Shown: positions 1 to 7,497 of the stretch, piece by piece
Position numbering within the stretch: position 1 is the first letter of the stretch
How the letters are laid out: each line of letters begins with the position of its first letter
Assembly (NCBI GenBank): GCA_023269235.1
Contig: JAHFTW010000002.1
Location: 55,294 to 119,293, forward strand
Direction of reading: 5' to 3'
Source of the DNA: Thermoplasmata archaeon
GTDB lineage: Archaea > Thermoplasmatota > E2 > JACPAO01 > JAHFTW01
Length of the DNA stretch: 64,000 bases
Translations under genes and position numbers: made by a program
The notes under the pieces: model-generated
What the model was told of the DNA's origin: nothing
What the model saw: only the letters and a program-made list of their open reading frames with translations
Databases searched by the model: none

Positions 1-374
1 GCGGCGGCCACGAACGGCGGCTCGTAGGCGTAGAGCTGCTGCATCGGGACCCCGCCGGCCGCTGCATGGAGTGCGAGGGCCGCGCCCGACGAGAACCCGA
101 CGACGAACGGCTTGCCTCCGGCAGCGGCGCAGACGGCGGCGAGGTCGTCAATCTCTTTTTGGACGGTGTACGTCGGGTTGTCGCCGGAGTCGCCGCGGCC
201 ACGGCGGTCGTAGCTGTACACGGTGAACGATTTGGCGAGGTTCTCGGCCATCTTGCGGGCGAAGACGAACGTGCGAATGGCGAGCGCGCCGGGCACGATG
301 ACGAGCGGCGGGCCGCTTCCGAGTTTGTCGTAGCCGATCTGGGTTCCGTCCTTGCTGGTCACGAAGTTGGTCAT
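1..374 (-). CDS. alpha/beta hydrolase (C-terminus outside the window)
   Basis: The reading frame opens at an ATG at 374 and runs off the left edge after about 124 residues. The N-terminal part reads as a typical alpha/beta-hydrolase: a G-S-G-P-P-L-V-I-V-P strand/oxyanion region, a Y-D-R-R-G-R-G-D-S turn and a nucleophile elbow G-F-S-S-G-A. The catalytic Asp and His would lie outside the window. The start overlaps the stop of the DUF1801 gene as ATGA, so it is the last visible gene of the ArsR-led operon. The substrate is unknown; in such SRPBCC/DUF1801 clusters these enzymes are usually unassigned. Confidence 0.85.
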   Translation of the reverse strand, partial: MTNFVTSKDGTQIGYDKLGSGPPLVIVPGALAIRTFVFARKMAENLAKSFTVYSYDRRGRGDSGDNPTYTVQKEIDDLAAVCAAAGGKPFVVGFSSGAALALHAAAGGVPMQQLYAYEPPFVAA

Positions 375-763
375 GCGGATTCCTCCTTGGCGATGGCGAC
401 GGCCTGCTTGAGCAGACGCACCAGTTTGACCTTTGGCACGGCGCCGGGCTTCGTGAGCTTGACGGCGCGGTACGTGGCACTCGTGCTGGGCTCGAAGAGT
501 CCGTCCGCGTCGTCGATGCGGGCGCCGCGCGTCAGGCCGAGCGAGGCGTGCCTTGTGAAGATGGAGACGTGCGCGAAGCCGACGCCGTCCTTCACGGCCC
601 ACGTCGGCATCTGGTGGTACAGGTCCTCCTCGGCGTCCTTCACGGTGGAGCGGATGAGGTCGGCGAGCCAGCGGCCAGCTTCTCCGGGCTCGCCGAGCCC
701 GGCCTCAAGAACGCGCTCGACCTTGGGATTGCGTTTTTGCGGATCCTTGAGGCGGAACGTCAT
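371..763 (-). CDS. DUF1801 domain protein
   Basis: 130 residues. The pattern D-L-I-R-S-T-V-K-D-A-E-E followed by an aromatic P-T-W segment and V-G-F-A-H-V-S-I-F is that of the DUF1801/YdhG family, a small fold of unknown biochemistry that often travels with SRPBCC (AHSA1) genes. The C-terminus ends in a short basic helix. The stop codon overlaps the next start (ATGA at 371-374), indicating translational coupling. The gene is one of four DUF1801 genes in the first 8 kb. No catalytic residue can be named. Confidence 0.8.
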   Translation of the reverse strand: MTFRLKDPQKRNPKVERVLEAGLGEPGEAGRWLADLIRSTVKDAEEDLYHQMPTWAVKDGVGFAHVSIFTRHASLGLTRGARIDDADGLFEPSTSATYRAVKLTKPGAVPKVKLVRLLKQAVAIAKEESA

Positions 764-772
764 GCGGACACC

Positions 773-1267
773 TTAGAACGGAAGTTCTTGCTCGACGAGG
801 CGCTGCAGATTGTCGAGGCTCTGGCCCCATCCGATGGGGGCGCCGTCGGCGGCAGGGCCGGGCGGGATGCCTTCCTGGACGACGGAGACCTCGGTGCCGC
901 CCTTGACGGGCTTGAACGTGATGGTGGTCCGCATGTCGCCCTGCATGGCGGGGTCGTCGGTCTCGAAGAAGTTCGTGTGGACGAGGCGCTCGAAGGGCTT
1001 CATTTCGATGTAGCGGCCGCCGAACGTCTCGCTCCAACTGCGGTTGATGGTGGAGAACGACATGCGGAAGCCTCCGCCGACCTTGGCGTCCATGTTGTGG
1101 ACCTTGCCGGTGAAGCCGTGCCGCGGGAGCCACTTCGCGTACGCGTCGGGGTCGGTGAAGCAGTGCCAAATCCGTTCGGGCAGGGCCTTGAAGACCCGGT
1201 TAAGGTGAACGGTCACGGTCGTCGGTTGCACACGCTTCGTTTTGGATGCGATGGCTTTGGGTGGCAA
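773..1267 (-). CDS. SRPBCC/AHSA1-type START-fold protein
   Basis: About 164 residues with the AHSA1 signature: an R-V-F-K-A-L-P-E-R-I-W-H-C-F-T-D-P start, W-L-P in the second helix, K-V-G-G-G-F-R in the central sheet and a C-terminal W-G-Q-S-L-D-N-L helix. The fold makes a hydrophobic pocket for small ligands; no ligand is known here. I chose a TTG start at 1267, 4 nt after the DoxX stop; an ATG at 1315 would overlap that gene by more than 40 nt. The N-terminus before the domain is lysine/proline rich. Confidence 0.8.
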   Translation of the reverse strand: MPPKAIASKTKRVQPTTVTVHLNRVFKALPERIWHCFTDPDAYAKWLPRHGFTGKVHNMDAKVGGGFRMSFSTINRSWSETFGGRYIEMKPFERLVHTNFFETDDPAMQGDMRTTITFKPVKGGTEVSVVQEGIPPGPAADGAPIGWGQSLDNLQRLVEQELPF

Positions 1268-1271
1268 ACGG

Positions 1272-1667
1272 TCACGTTCCTGTTGCAACGGGCAGGAGGG
1301 CACGGACGCGGGCATCGCGCAACCACAAGCCGCCCCACAAGAAGAACGCCAGGTAGATTGGGAACAGCACCGTGCTGAACAGTGGCTTCTCCACGCGCAT
1401 GTTGATCGCGATGGCGCCGCCGAAGTACGCCGTCAGCAAGACGGCCCCGAGGGCGGCGGTGCGCGGGATGAGACTCACCGCGAGGAAGATAGCCTCGAGA
1501 ATGCCGACCACGACGAGCATGTCTGCGGGCAGCCCGAGCTCCCCCGCGGTGGCCACGGCGTGTTGCTCTTTCGTGACGTGAAGGACGGTATCGAAGAGCA
1601 TGAACGAAGCGAACAGACCCGTGAGGACCCAGCTCGTGATGCGGACTTGTTTGCGGTCGAAGTTCAC
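1272..1667 (-). CDS. DoxX-like small membrane protein
   Basis: 131 residues with four predicted hydrophobic segments (near residues 10-28, 48-67, 72-92 and 100-120), the layout of the DoxX/DoxX-like family of integral membrane proteins. The GTG start at 1667 overlaps the TGA of the upstream tandem-SRPBCC gene (GTGA at 1664-1667), which decides the start and shows coupling. DoxX-like genes are often found next to AHSA1 genes. A role in redox or membrane stress is only a family-level guess. Confidence 0.75.
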   Translation of the reverse strand: MNFDRKQVRITSWVLTGLFASFMLFDTVLHVTKEQHAVATAGELGLPADMLVVVGILEAIFLAVSLIPRTAALGAVLLTAYFGGAIAINMRVEKPLFSTVLFPIYLAFFLWGGLWLRDARVRALLPVATGT

Positions 1668-2620
1668 GCAGTTTCCCCCAACACTTTGGCCATGTGTCCA
1701 AGATTGCTGATGACGCCGTCGCGGCTGCCCTCGGTGAACTCGACGCTTGCCATGGGGCCCTGGGTGAAGGTCATCTTGGTGCCCATCACGCCGGGTTGCA
1801 TGGTTGGGCATTCCTCCAATTCGATGGTCACCGAGATCGGGTATGGTTTCTCGCCTGGACCAAGGAAAATGTCGAACATCCATTCCTGCACGAGGCGCTG
1901 ATTCGCAACGACTTCGAGGTAGGTGCCGTGGTTGTGCAACTCTCCGTGCTCGCGATTGGACATGGTGATGTCGTATTTGCCGCCGACTTTGACGTCCAGC
2001 GTGTTGACCTTGAATGCGTACCCCATCGCCTGCGCGCCGGGGCCCCACCACTTCGCGAGGCCCTCCTTCGTTGTCCACATTTGGTAGACCTTGCTCGTGG
2101 GGGCGTTGAAGTAGCGCACCAAGCGGAAGCCCTCGCCCGGGCCGGGCCGCTCGATTTCTTCCGCCAAACGATCGGCCACCATCGCGAAGCCGGCCGCGGC
2201 ACCTTCGGGCTGGTAGGGCCCTTGCTTGGGGAAGGGTCCGTGCGTGACTTTGAGGCGCGTGCCGCCGTTTTCCGGGATGAACTCCAAGGTCCCGGTGGCC
2301 TCCAGCCCGGACCCGTCCGGCCAGATGTCGCGCGTCACGATTTTCTTGTTGGGGACGATTTCGACGTAGGTCCAAATGGCCGTCCAGGGTTGGGTGCGGT
2401 GGCTGATGCGCAACTGGCCGCCGACCTTGAACTCCAAACGGTCCACCTTGCCCTCTCCAACGGGCCAGAAGAACTTCGGGAGCAGGGCGGGGTCGGACCA
2501 CGCCTTGAACACCTTCTCCGGGCTGGCCTTGAACCAACGCTCGACGTGCACCGTGCGGTCCTTGACCTGGCCTTTCGCGGGCTCAGTGATGCCCTGGATG
2601 TGCTGCTTGCGCGCGACCAC
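1664..2620 (-). CDS. tandem SRPBCC/AHSA1 protein (two domains)
   Basis: 318 residues comprising two complete AHSA1-like START folds. The first spans about residues 20-150 (V-E-R-W-F-K-A-S-P-E-K-V-F-K-A-W-S-D-P; K-V-G-G-Q-L-R-I-S-H). The second spans about 165-318 (R-Y-F-N-A-P-T-S-K-V-Y-Q-M-W-T; K-V-G-G-K-Y-D-I-T-M-S-N). Family members are usually single-domain and 140-160 residues, so this is a duplication plus fusion. It sits 2 nt after the single-domain SRPBCC gene and is coupled to the DoxX gene by GTGA overlap. Two pockets in one chain could form an internal dimer; this is inference. Confidence 0.85.
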   Translation of the reverse strand: MVARKQHIQGITEPAKGQVKDRTVHVERWFKASPEKVFKAWSDPALLPKFFWPVGEGKVDRLEFKVGGQLRISHRTQPWTAIWTYVEIVPNKKIVTRDIWPDGSGLEATGTLEFIPENGGTRLKVTHGPFPKQGPYQPEGAAAGFAMVADRLAEEIERPGPGEGFRLVRYFNAPTSKVYQMWTTKEGLAKWWGPGAQAMGYAFKVNTLDVKVGGKYDITMSNREHGELHNHGTYLEVVANQRLVQEWMFDIFLGPGEKPYPISVTIELEECPTMQPGVMGTKMTFTQGPMASVEFTEGSRDGVISNLGHMAKVLGETA

Positions 2621-2622
2621 GA

Positions 2623-3081
2623 TTAAGCCTCCAAGCGTTTGGCGAGCTTGTCAAAGCAGGCGCCCCACCCGGCGGTGGCCCCGGTGTGATGCTCGCTGGG
2701 AACGCCATCCATGACGACGGTCATGCGCGTCTGCTTGGTCCCCACGGGCGTGAACGTGACATCGATGAGGAACGACTTGTCGGGGGCGCCTGACACAAGG
2801 CGGCGCGGTTTGTCGAGGACGTGGAAGACGCCGCTGTTCGGCATCTCCTGGCCGTTGTCGAGCGGCATGAAGAACGCGACCTTGCCTCCGACGCGGACCT
2901 CGAAGGTTTGAATCTTCAAGTCGGCTTTGCCCGGGTTCATCCATTTCGCGTACCGCGTCGGATCCGTCCACTGCTCCCAAAGACGCTCCGGAGTGGCGTC
3001 GAAGACCCGCTCGAGCTTGAGCTTCGGCGGTTTGGCGGGGACGGTCTTGGTCGGGGCGGCGGGCGGGGTCTTGCTCGTCAT
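2623..3081 (-). CDS. SRPBCC/AHSA1-type START-fold protein
   Basis: 152 residues. After a Pro/Lys-rich leader of about 22 residues, the domain begins at E-R-V-F-D-A-T-P-E-R-L-W-E-Q-W-T-D-P and has V-R-V-G-G-K-V-A-F-F in the sheet and a closing W-G-A-C-F-D-K-L helix, diagnostic of AHSA1. Its ATG overlaps the ArsR stop as ATGA (3078-3081). The ArsR-AHSA1 pairing is very common in bacteria, where the regulator controls the pair. The ligand is unknown. Confidence 0.85.
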   Translation of the reverse strand: MTSKTPPAAPTKTVPAKPPKLKLERVFDATPERLWEQWTDPTRYAKWMNPGKADLKIQTFEVRVGGKVAFFMPLDNGQEMPNSGVFHVLDKPRRLVSGAPDKSFLIDVTFTPVGTKQTRMTVVMDGVPSEHHTGATAGWGACFDKLAKRLEA

Positions 3082-3392
3082 GATTCATCATCCTCCAGGG
3101 CTTGCTCGAGGCGGTCGAAGGCGGCGTTCCAGCGGGCCTTGGATTCTTGAATCCACTTGTCCGCGCGTTCTAGGCCGTGGGCCCGCAGGCGAACGTGCCG
3201 GCTTCGACCGTGCTTGCGTGTTGCCACAAGACCCGCCTCCTCGAGGACCCGGACATGCTTCTGCACCGCCATGAGGGTGATGGGGAGCGGCGACGCGAGG
3301 TCGCTGAGCGTCCTCTCGCCCGCCTCCAGCGCTGCCAACAGGTGGCGGCGCGTGGGGTCGGCGAGCGCGGAGAAGGCCCGGTCCAGATCCAT
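3078..3392 (-). CDS. ArsR-family winged-helix transcriptional regulator
   Basis: 104 residues: F-S-A-L-A-D-P-T-R-R-H-L-L-A-A-L is the classic ArsR helix 1-2, followed by the recognition helix M-A-V-Q-K-H-V-R-V-L-E-E-A-G-L-V and a basic wing K-H-G-R-S-R-H-V. No cysteine metal-binding ELCVCD motif is present, so it belongs to the metal-independent group usually paired with AHSA1 genes. It is the first gene of a seven-gene minus-strand operon down to position 1. An inverted repeat touches its start codon and suggests autorepression. Confidence 0.88.
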   Translation of the reverse strand: MDLDRAFSALADPTRRHLLAALEAGERTLSDLASPLPITLMAVQKHVRVLEEAGLVATRKHGRSRHVRLRAHGLERADKWIQESKARWNAAFDRLEQALEDDES

Positions 3393-3412
3393 GCTAAACC
3401 GTTAGGTTGAGC
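3393..3412. promoter_or_regulatory. putative ArsR operator (imperfect inverted repeat)
   Basis: GCTAAACC (3393-3400), spacer GTTA, then GGTTGAGC (3405-3412): the arms match at 7 of 8 positions. The repeat directly abuts the ArsR ATG. A TATA-like TTTGTAAG (3417-3424; CTTACAAA on the minus strand) lies about 28 nt upstream of that ATG. The repeat would therefore cover the transcription start of a leaderless ArsR transcript, a good place for autorepression. The binding protein is inferred. Confidence 0.5.
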
Positions 3413-3454
3413 TTCTTTGTAAGCCTTTTCGTGGGGCTCCCTGCTGCCGATATC

Positions 3455-3910
3455 GTGGCAACCAGCAAGAAGACCGCGAAGCCGAAGGCCAAGGCCATCC
3501 CGGTGCGCGGAGGCGGAACGGGCGGCACCGGAGCGACGTCCGGCGTGAAGGACGGCATGGACACCACCTACTACCCCAATGGGCAAGTGAAGGAAGTCGG
3601 CCAGCGCGTCGGGGGCAAGAAGCAAGGCCCGTGGACGGTGTACCACCAGGACGGAACGGTGTGGAGCACGGGCACGTACGACCACGGAGTCGAGCATGGG
3701 CGGTTCATCTGGAACGCCAAGAACGGAGTCCTCCGGCAAGCGGGCTCCTTCGACCACGGCGTCCAGACCGGTCTGTGGAAGCGCTACCGCGGCGGAACCG
3801 GCGTCCTCTACGACTCCGGCACATGGGAAAACGGCAAGCGCGTCGGCAAGTGGACGACGTACGACAAGGATGGCGCCGTCAAGAAGATTCAGACGTTCAA
3901 GCCGAAGTGA
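3455..3910 (+). CDS. MORN/YwqK-like repeat protein with basic N-terminus
   Basis: About 151 residues from a GTG at 3455; a TTG at 3407 in the same frame would add 16 residues but overlaps the ArsR control region. A Lys-rich stretch (about residues 1-15) precedes at least four repeats of the form Y-x-N/D-G-x-x-x-x-x-G-x-W/F-x-x-Y-x-x-D/N-G (for example Y-P-N-G-Q-V-K-E-V-G and Y-D-K-D-G). This is the MORN-like beta-hairpin repeat seen in YwqK-family proteins. It is divergent from the ArsR operon. No signal peptide is seen and the function is unknown. Confidence 0.72.
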   Translation: MATSKKTAKPKAKAIPVRGGGTGGTGATSGVKDGMDTTYYPNGQVKEVGQRVGGKKQGPWTVYHQDGTVWSTGTYDHGVEHGRFIWNAKNGVLRQAGSFDHGVQTGLWKRYRGGTGVLYDSGTWENGKRVGKWTTYDKDGAVKKIQTFKPK

Positions 3911-3916
3911 ACCGCT

Positions 3917-4318
3917 TCAACGCTTTTTTGCCGCCCTGCCGCCCATGTCTCTCGCCACGTCCTGCATCATCGCAAGCCGCAACTTAACGAGCCGCATCAC
4001 GAGCGCGACGGGGATGGGTTTGTCGTGCGGGAACTGGATGGAGCCGACGCCCAACTTGTAGCCCTTCACGGCGGCGGGGTGGGCCTGGAAGAAGGCGGGA
4101 CCGACCATGTGGAGCGTCGCATGCTGCGCGGCGGCGCCGAAGAAGACGACCGGTTTCCCGCCCAGCTTGTAGACGGGGACGCCGTAGCTGATGCCCTCGA
4201 CCGCCTCCGGGGCGGCGGCGAGGATGGCGGACCGCAGGACGTCAAGCTGGTTCTGCACAGGCCTTGGCCACTGGGCGAGGAACCGCGCGACGTCGGGCGA
4301 GGGCGTCGTGGAACTCAC
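3917..4318 (-). CDS. DUF1801 (YdhG-like) protein
   Basis: 133 residues. The N-terminal helix W-P-R-P-V-Q-N-Q-L-D-V-L-R-S-A-I is followed by E-G-I-S-Y-G-V-P-V-Y-K-L-G-G-K-P-V-V-F-F, the central motif of the DUF1801/YdhG family (some members are called iron-chaperone-like). The C-terminal helix V-M-R-L-V-K-L-R-L-A and a short basic tail complete it. The start overlaps the stop of the VOC gene upstream (4315-4318, ATGA), so the two are co-translated. It converges on the MORN gene with a 6-nt gap. Confidence 0.82.
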   Translation of the reverse strand: MSSTTPSPDVARFLAQWPRPVQNQLDVLRSAILAAAPEAVEGISYGVPVYKLGGKPVVFFGAAAQHATLHMVGPAFFQAHPAAVKGYKLGVGSIQFPHDKPIPVALVMRLVKLRLAMMQDVARDMGGRAAKKR

Positions 4319-4884
4319 TTTGTCTTGCCGCCCACGCGGTCGTAGGCGGCCTGTAGCCCCTTGACGTCCAATTTGACCATGCCCATCATGGCCTGGAAGA
4401 CGGCGCCGACCTTCTTCGGGTCGGGGTCGCTGGTCAGGCGCAGGAACGCCTCCGGGACGATCTGCCAGGTGAGGCCGAACTTGTCGTCAATCCAGCCGCA
4501 CCGGCTTGGCGTTCCGCCGTCGCCCTCGAGGGCGTTCCACAAGCGGTCCACTTCCTTCTGGTCCTTGCAGACGACGAAGAAGGAGAACGCGGGGCTGTGC
4601 TTGTACATCGGGCCGCCGTTGAGCGCCATCACCTTCTGGCCGGCGAGCGTGAACGTGCCGCCCATCGGCCCCATGCCATCCACGCGCGAGCCGGGGAACA
4701 GGCCGACGTAGTAGCGGGCGGCTGCCTCGCAGTTGTTGTCGAACCAGAGGAACGGGGTGATGCTGCGCACGGAGGACCCCGCCGGCGCTGGTTTGGCCTT
4801 CGCGACAAAGCTCGGAGGAGACGCCTTGGTTTTCTTGGCGACGGCCTTGCGCGCCGTCTTCTTGGCGGGTCGCTTCGTCGCCAT
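4315..4884 (-). CDS. PhnB-like VOC-superfamily protein with H1-like N-tail
   Basis: 189 residues. Residues 1-38 are almost entirely Lys, Ala, Pro and Ser, resembling histone H1 tails. The rest is a PhnB/3-demethylubiquinone methyltransferase-like VOC fold: I-T-P-F-L-W-F-D-N-N-C-E-A-A-A-R-Y-Y, then G-S-R-V, F-S-F-F-V-V-C and the closing W-Q-I-V-P motif. Despite the family name, most members have no demonstrated methyltransferase activity. It follows the next VOC gene without any spacer and is coupled to the DUF1801 gene by ATGA. Confidence 0.82.
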   Translation of the reverse strand: MATKRPAKKTARKAVAKKTKASPPSFVAKAKPAPAGSSVRSITPFLWFDNNCEAAARYYVGLFPGSRVDGMGPMGGTFTLAGQKVMALNGGPMYKHSPAFSFFVVCKDQKEVDRLWNALEGDGGTPSRCGWIDDKFGLTWQIVPEAFLRLTSDPDPKKVGAVFQAMMGMVKLDVKGLQAAYDRVGGKTK

Positions 4885-5370
4885 CTACTTTCCTCCCGAC
4901 AGGCCGATGAGCATCCCACCCGGCTCGCGCACGGTGGCGATGACGACGCCCGGCATGATCTCGTTGGGCGCCATGATGGGCTGCGCCCCGGCGCGGACAG
5001 CCTTCGCGAAGGCGGCTTGGCAGTCGGCGACGTGCACGGTCGGTGTGCTGTGCGGCACCTCACCCGGTCCGAGGCCGCGCACGCCGCCTCCGCCCTGCTC
5101 GGAGAACGCGAACAGGTGGTAGTCCCCTGCAGGGGACGGGAACGCGGGGCGGAACGTCCAGCCGAACGCCTTCGCGGCCCACGCCTTGGTGGCGAGCGGG
5201 TCGCTGGTGGCGAGCTCGGTGTGGGTAATCCATCCATAAAGGCCCTGCGTCGGCGTGTGCCGGCCAGGCGCCTTGGGTTGGGGGACCTTGCGGGCTGGCG
5301 CCTTTCGCACGGCGGCCTTGGCCGGATTGGTGGTCTTCTTCGCGCTCTTGCGGACAGGGGTCTTGGCCAT
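4885..5370 (-). CDS. VOC-superfamily (glyoxalase-like) protein with H1-like N-tail
   Basis: 161 residues from the ATG at 5370. The first ~40 residues are Lys/Ala/Pro-rich (P-V-R-K-S-A-K-K-T style). The VOC domain follows: I-T-H-T-E-L-A-T-S-D-P gives a first-strand His and Glu, and then F-G-W-T-F and a second betaalphabetabetabeta unit with V-H-V-A-D and E-P-G-G-M-L-I-G-L. The two-module arrangement and P-G-G-M-L match bleomycin-resistance/glyoxalase-like proteins such as CFP30B. The stop is immediately followed by the ATG of the next gene. The substrate is unknown. Confidence 0.82.
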   Translation of the reverse strand: MAKTPVRKSAKKTTNPAKAAVRKAPARKVPQPKAPGRHTPTQGLYGWITHTELATSDPLATKAWAAKAFGWTFRPAFPSPAGDYHLFAFSEQGGGGVRGLGPGEVPHSTPTVHVADCQAAFAKAVRAGAQPIMAPNEIMPGVVIATVREPGGMLIGLSGGK

Positions 5371-5588
5371 GGTGCGCCGGCGCCGGCGGGGCCGGCAAGT
5401 AGCAAGCCGGCTTTGGTGCTTGAACCTGACTGACCCCTGCGACGGGTCGTCGGCACGGCGACCTCGACGGGTCCTCTTCCAAGCCAGCGACGCCCGCAGG
5501 TGCATGTGACGGCAACGGAATGGCCTTCGCCCTCGACGCCCTGCTCAGCCCGCCCACGGACCCCAATCGCGCCGCTGGGTCGCGACGG
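5371..5588. other. intergenic region without recognised gene
   Basis: 218 bases of very high GC upstream of the VOC gene and downstream of the MscS gene. A GC-only palindromic patch (GCCGGCGCCGGC-like, 5377-5395) is present. I see no convincing reading frame, TATA box or RNA gene. Confidence 0.5.
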
Positions 5589-6893
5589 TCATCCGGCCGG
5601 CTCGGGCCCCTTCGTTCCGCCGATGGGCTCGTCCCCCGGCTCCGGAGGCGACGCCGTCGTGTCCTCGGGGACATCCGGCTCCACCGGCTTCGCCGACGAG
5701 GCGCCTGCCAGCGTGGATCGCTTGGCGAACGGGCGCGCGAGCGGGGGTGCCGCATCGCGCAAGGCGAGGTGCTCCGGACTGGTGATCTCGATGCCGGCTT
5801 CGCCGAACAGGTCGAGCACGCGCTCGATGAGTTTGGAGCGGATGGCGACCATGACGCGCGGGTCGGCCACGAAGGCGTGAAGCGTGTAGGAGACTGCGAA
5901 GTCGCCCAGCTCCTCCTGGAAGATGCGCGGTTCCGGATCGGCGAGGACGCCCTCCTGCTTGGCCGCCTGCTTCAGGAGGCTGTGGACCTCGCGCCACGGG
6001 ACCTCGTAGCCCAGCCCGATGCGGACCTCGACGGCCACGCCATTGCCGCCCGCGTCCGCGCTGTAGTTGGTCATCGGCCCGGCCATGACGAGCTGGTTCG
6101 GGATGGCGATCTCCTCGTTCTTGATGGTGCGGACGCGGGTCACGAACAGGGTCCGCTCGATGACGTCCCCCGTGATGTCGTGGATGCGCACCCGGTCGCC
6201 GCGGTCGAAGCCCCTCGTGTAGGTCAGGACGATGCCGGCGACGGCGTTGCCGATGGCGCTGCTGGCGCCCAAGCTCACCAGGGCGCCCACGAAGATGGCG
6301 ATGCCCTGGAACCCAGAGGTGCCGCTGCCGGGCAGGAGCGGGAAGATGAGGATGGCGACGAGGATGACGATGGCCATGCGCACCAGGCCGTAGGTCTGGC
6401 GGGCCCAGCTTTTGTCGAACTTGGGAAGGCGGATGCGGCCCTTGCGGATCTCCTCAAACATCCACCGCACGGCGCCGAGGAGAATCCGGAACACGACGAC
6501 GAGGAGCACGATGTTGGCCAAGTTCGGCAGGAACGCGACGAAGCCTGCCCCCAGCCCGCGCGCGGAGGCGGTGAAGAAGCTCCAGGCGGCGTCGAGGAGG
6601 ACGTCTCCGCCGGGGAGCACGAGGGCGAGGAGAAACGGCCAGGCGAGCAGAAGCACGAAGCGCCACATCCACAGCGCCGCGCGGTTGCCGAGTTTCCGCA
6701 GTTCGAGAAGCCACCCCGAACCCATGATCTGCATCGACCCGAGGCGCAGCGGCTTCGCGGAGCCCGGGCCCTCCTTGACCACCGCCTCCTGCCAGTGGCG
6801 AAACAGGATGGAGCCAAGACGCCACAGGGCCGCGAGGGCAGCCGTCATCGCCGCCGCCAGGAGCAGGCCGATGGGCCAGGAGAATGCGACCAT
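5589..6893 (-). CDS. MscS-family mechanosensitive channel
   Basis: 434 residues with hydrophobic segments near 5-25, 75-95, 120-140 and 170-190, plus a pore-lining segment rich in Gly/Ala (about 200-235, with G-A-L-V-S-L-G-A-S-S-A-I-G-N). A soluble beta domain follows (F-D-R-G-D-R-V-R-I; V-T-R-V-R-T-I-K-N-E-E-I-A-I-P-N) and then a mixed C-domain. This is the MscS core extended by extra N-terminal helices and an acidic Pro/Glu tail of about 50 residues. It would gate on membrane tension at the cytoplasmic membrane. It is monocistronic as far as can be seen. Confidence 0.9.
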   Translation of the reverse strand: MVAFSWPIGLLLAAAMTAALAALWRLGSILFRHWQEAVVKEGPGSAKPLRLGSMQIMGSGWLLELRKLGNRAALWMWRFVLLLAWPFLLALVLPGGDVLLDAAWSFFTASARGLGAGFVAFLPNLANIVLLVVVFRILLGAVRWMFEEIRKGRIRLPKFDKSWARQTYGLVRMAIVILVAILIFPLLPGSGTSGFQGIAIFVGALVSLGASSAIGNAVAGIVLTYTRGFDRGDRVRIHDITGDVIERTLFVTRVRTIKNEEIAIPNQLVMAGPMTNYSADAGGNGVAVEVRIGLGYEVPWREVHSLLKQAAKQEGVLADPEPRIFQEELGDFAVSYTLHAFVADPRVMVAIRSKLIERVLDLFGEAGIEITSPEHLALRDAAPPLARPFAKRSTLAGASSAKPVEPDVPEDTTASPPEPGDEPIGGTKGPEPAG

Positions 6894-6949
6894 GCCGGGG
6901 CATGGCCCAGGTGCCGGTTAAAGACCTCTGAACCCCGGGAGACTCGCCG

Positions 6950-7444
6950 CTACGTCCTGAACTCGGGGCTGCCCGCGCCCCACCCGGGCAGGTCGCATGA
7001 CTGCCCCAGCCAGGAACGCAGCTGCGCCTCGTCGTACTCCGCGTCGTTGTGGATGTGGAGACCCCGCGCCTGCACGAAGGCCGTGACGGGCGGCGCCGGG
7101 TCGAGGCCACGGGCGTACAAGGCGACAGCGACGTAGCCCTTGAACGACCAGAGCGCCATGAGCCAGCCCTGGCCAGGCCGACCGTAGAAGGGGACGCCCA
7201 ACGGCTGCGACGGCTTGCGCCACTTGGCGTGGCGCTGGATGCCGGGGATGGTCTTGCCGATGAGGGCGTCGATGCGCTTCACGAGGGCCTTGTGCTCCGG
7301 CTTGACCGCGTCGAGCCAAGCCTGGACGTCGGCGCCGCCGTCGGCCTTGGCAGGCTTGGCCTTCTTGGTGGCCTTCGCGGCGGCGGGGCGCGCGACTTTC
7401 TTCGCGGACTTCTTTGCGGCGGGCTTGCGGGATGGAGAAGCCAT
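6950..7444 (-). CDS. DUF1801 protein with H1-like N-tail
   Basis: 164 residues from the ATG at 7444. Residues 1-35 are a Lys/Ala/Pro tail (K-K-S-A-K-K, K-A-T-K-K-A-K-P). The DUF1801 core has L-V-K-R-I-D-A-L-I-G-K-T-I-P-G-I, H-A-K-W-R-K-P-S and P-F-Y-G-R-P-G-Q-G-W-L-M-A-L, and ends with R-S-W-L-G-Q and L-P-G-W. It is a close paralog of the next gene (7498-8004) and probably arose by tandem duplication. Function unknown. Confidence 0.78.
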   Translation of the reverse strand: MASPSRKPAAKKSAKKVARPAAAKATKKAKPAKADGGADVQAWLDAVKPEHKALVKRIDALIGKTIPGIQRHAKWRKPSQPLGVPFYGRPGQGWLMALWSFKGYVAVALYARGLDPAPPVTAFVQARGLHIHNDAEYDEAQLRSWLGQSCDLPGWGAGSPEFRT

Positions 7445-7497
7445 GGCGCCGGCCAACCGTGGCTCCGGCTTGAACCTGTCCTCGCGCTGCGGAGAGA

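Noticed and set aside
1272-2537. Long minus-strand open frame of over 400 codons
   Set aside because: Only its end codes for the DoxX-like protein; the rest is an out-of-frame shadow of the tandem SRPBCC gene, a common effect in GC-rich DNA.
5520-7136. Plus-strand open frame of 538 codons opposite MscS
   Set aside because: Composition is low-complexity Gly/Ala/Asp/Arg and it mirrors the MscS gene, which has clear family motifs.
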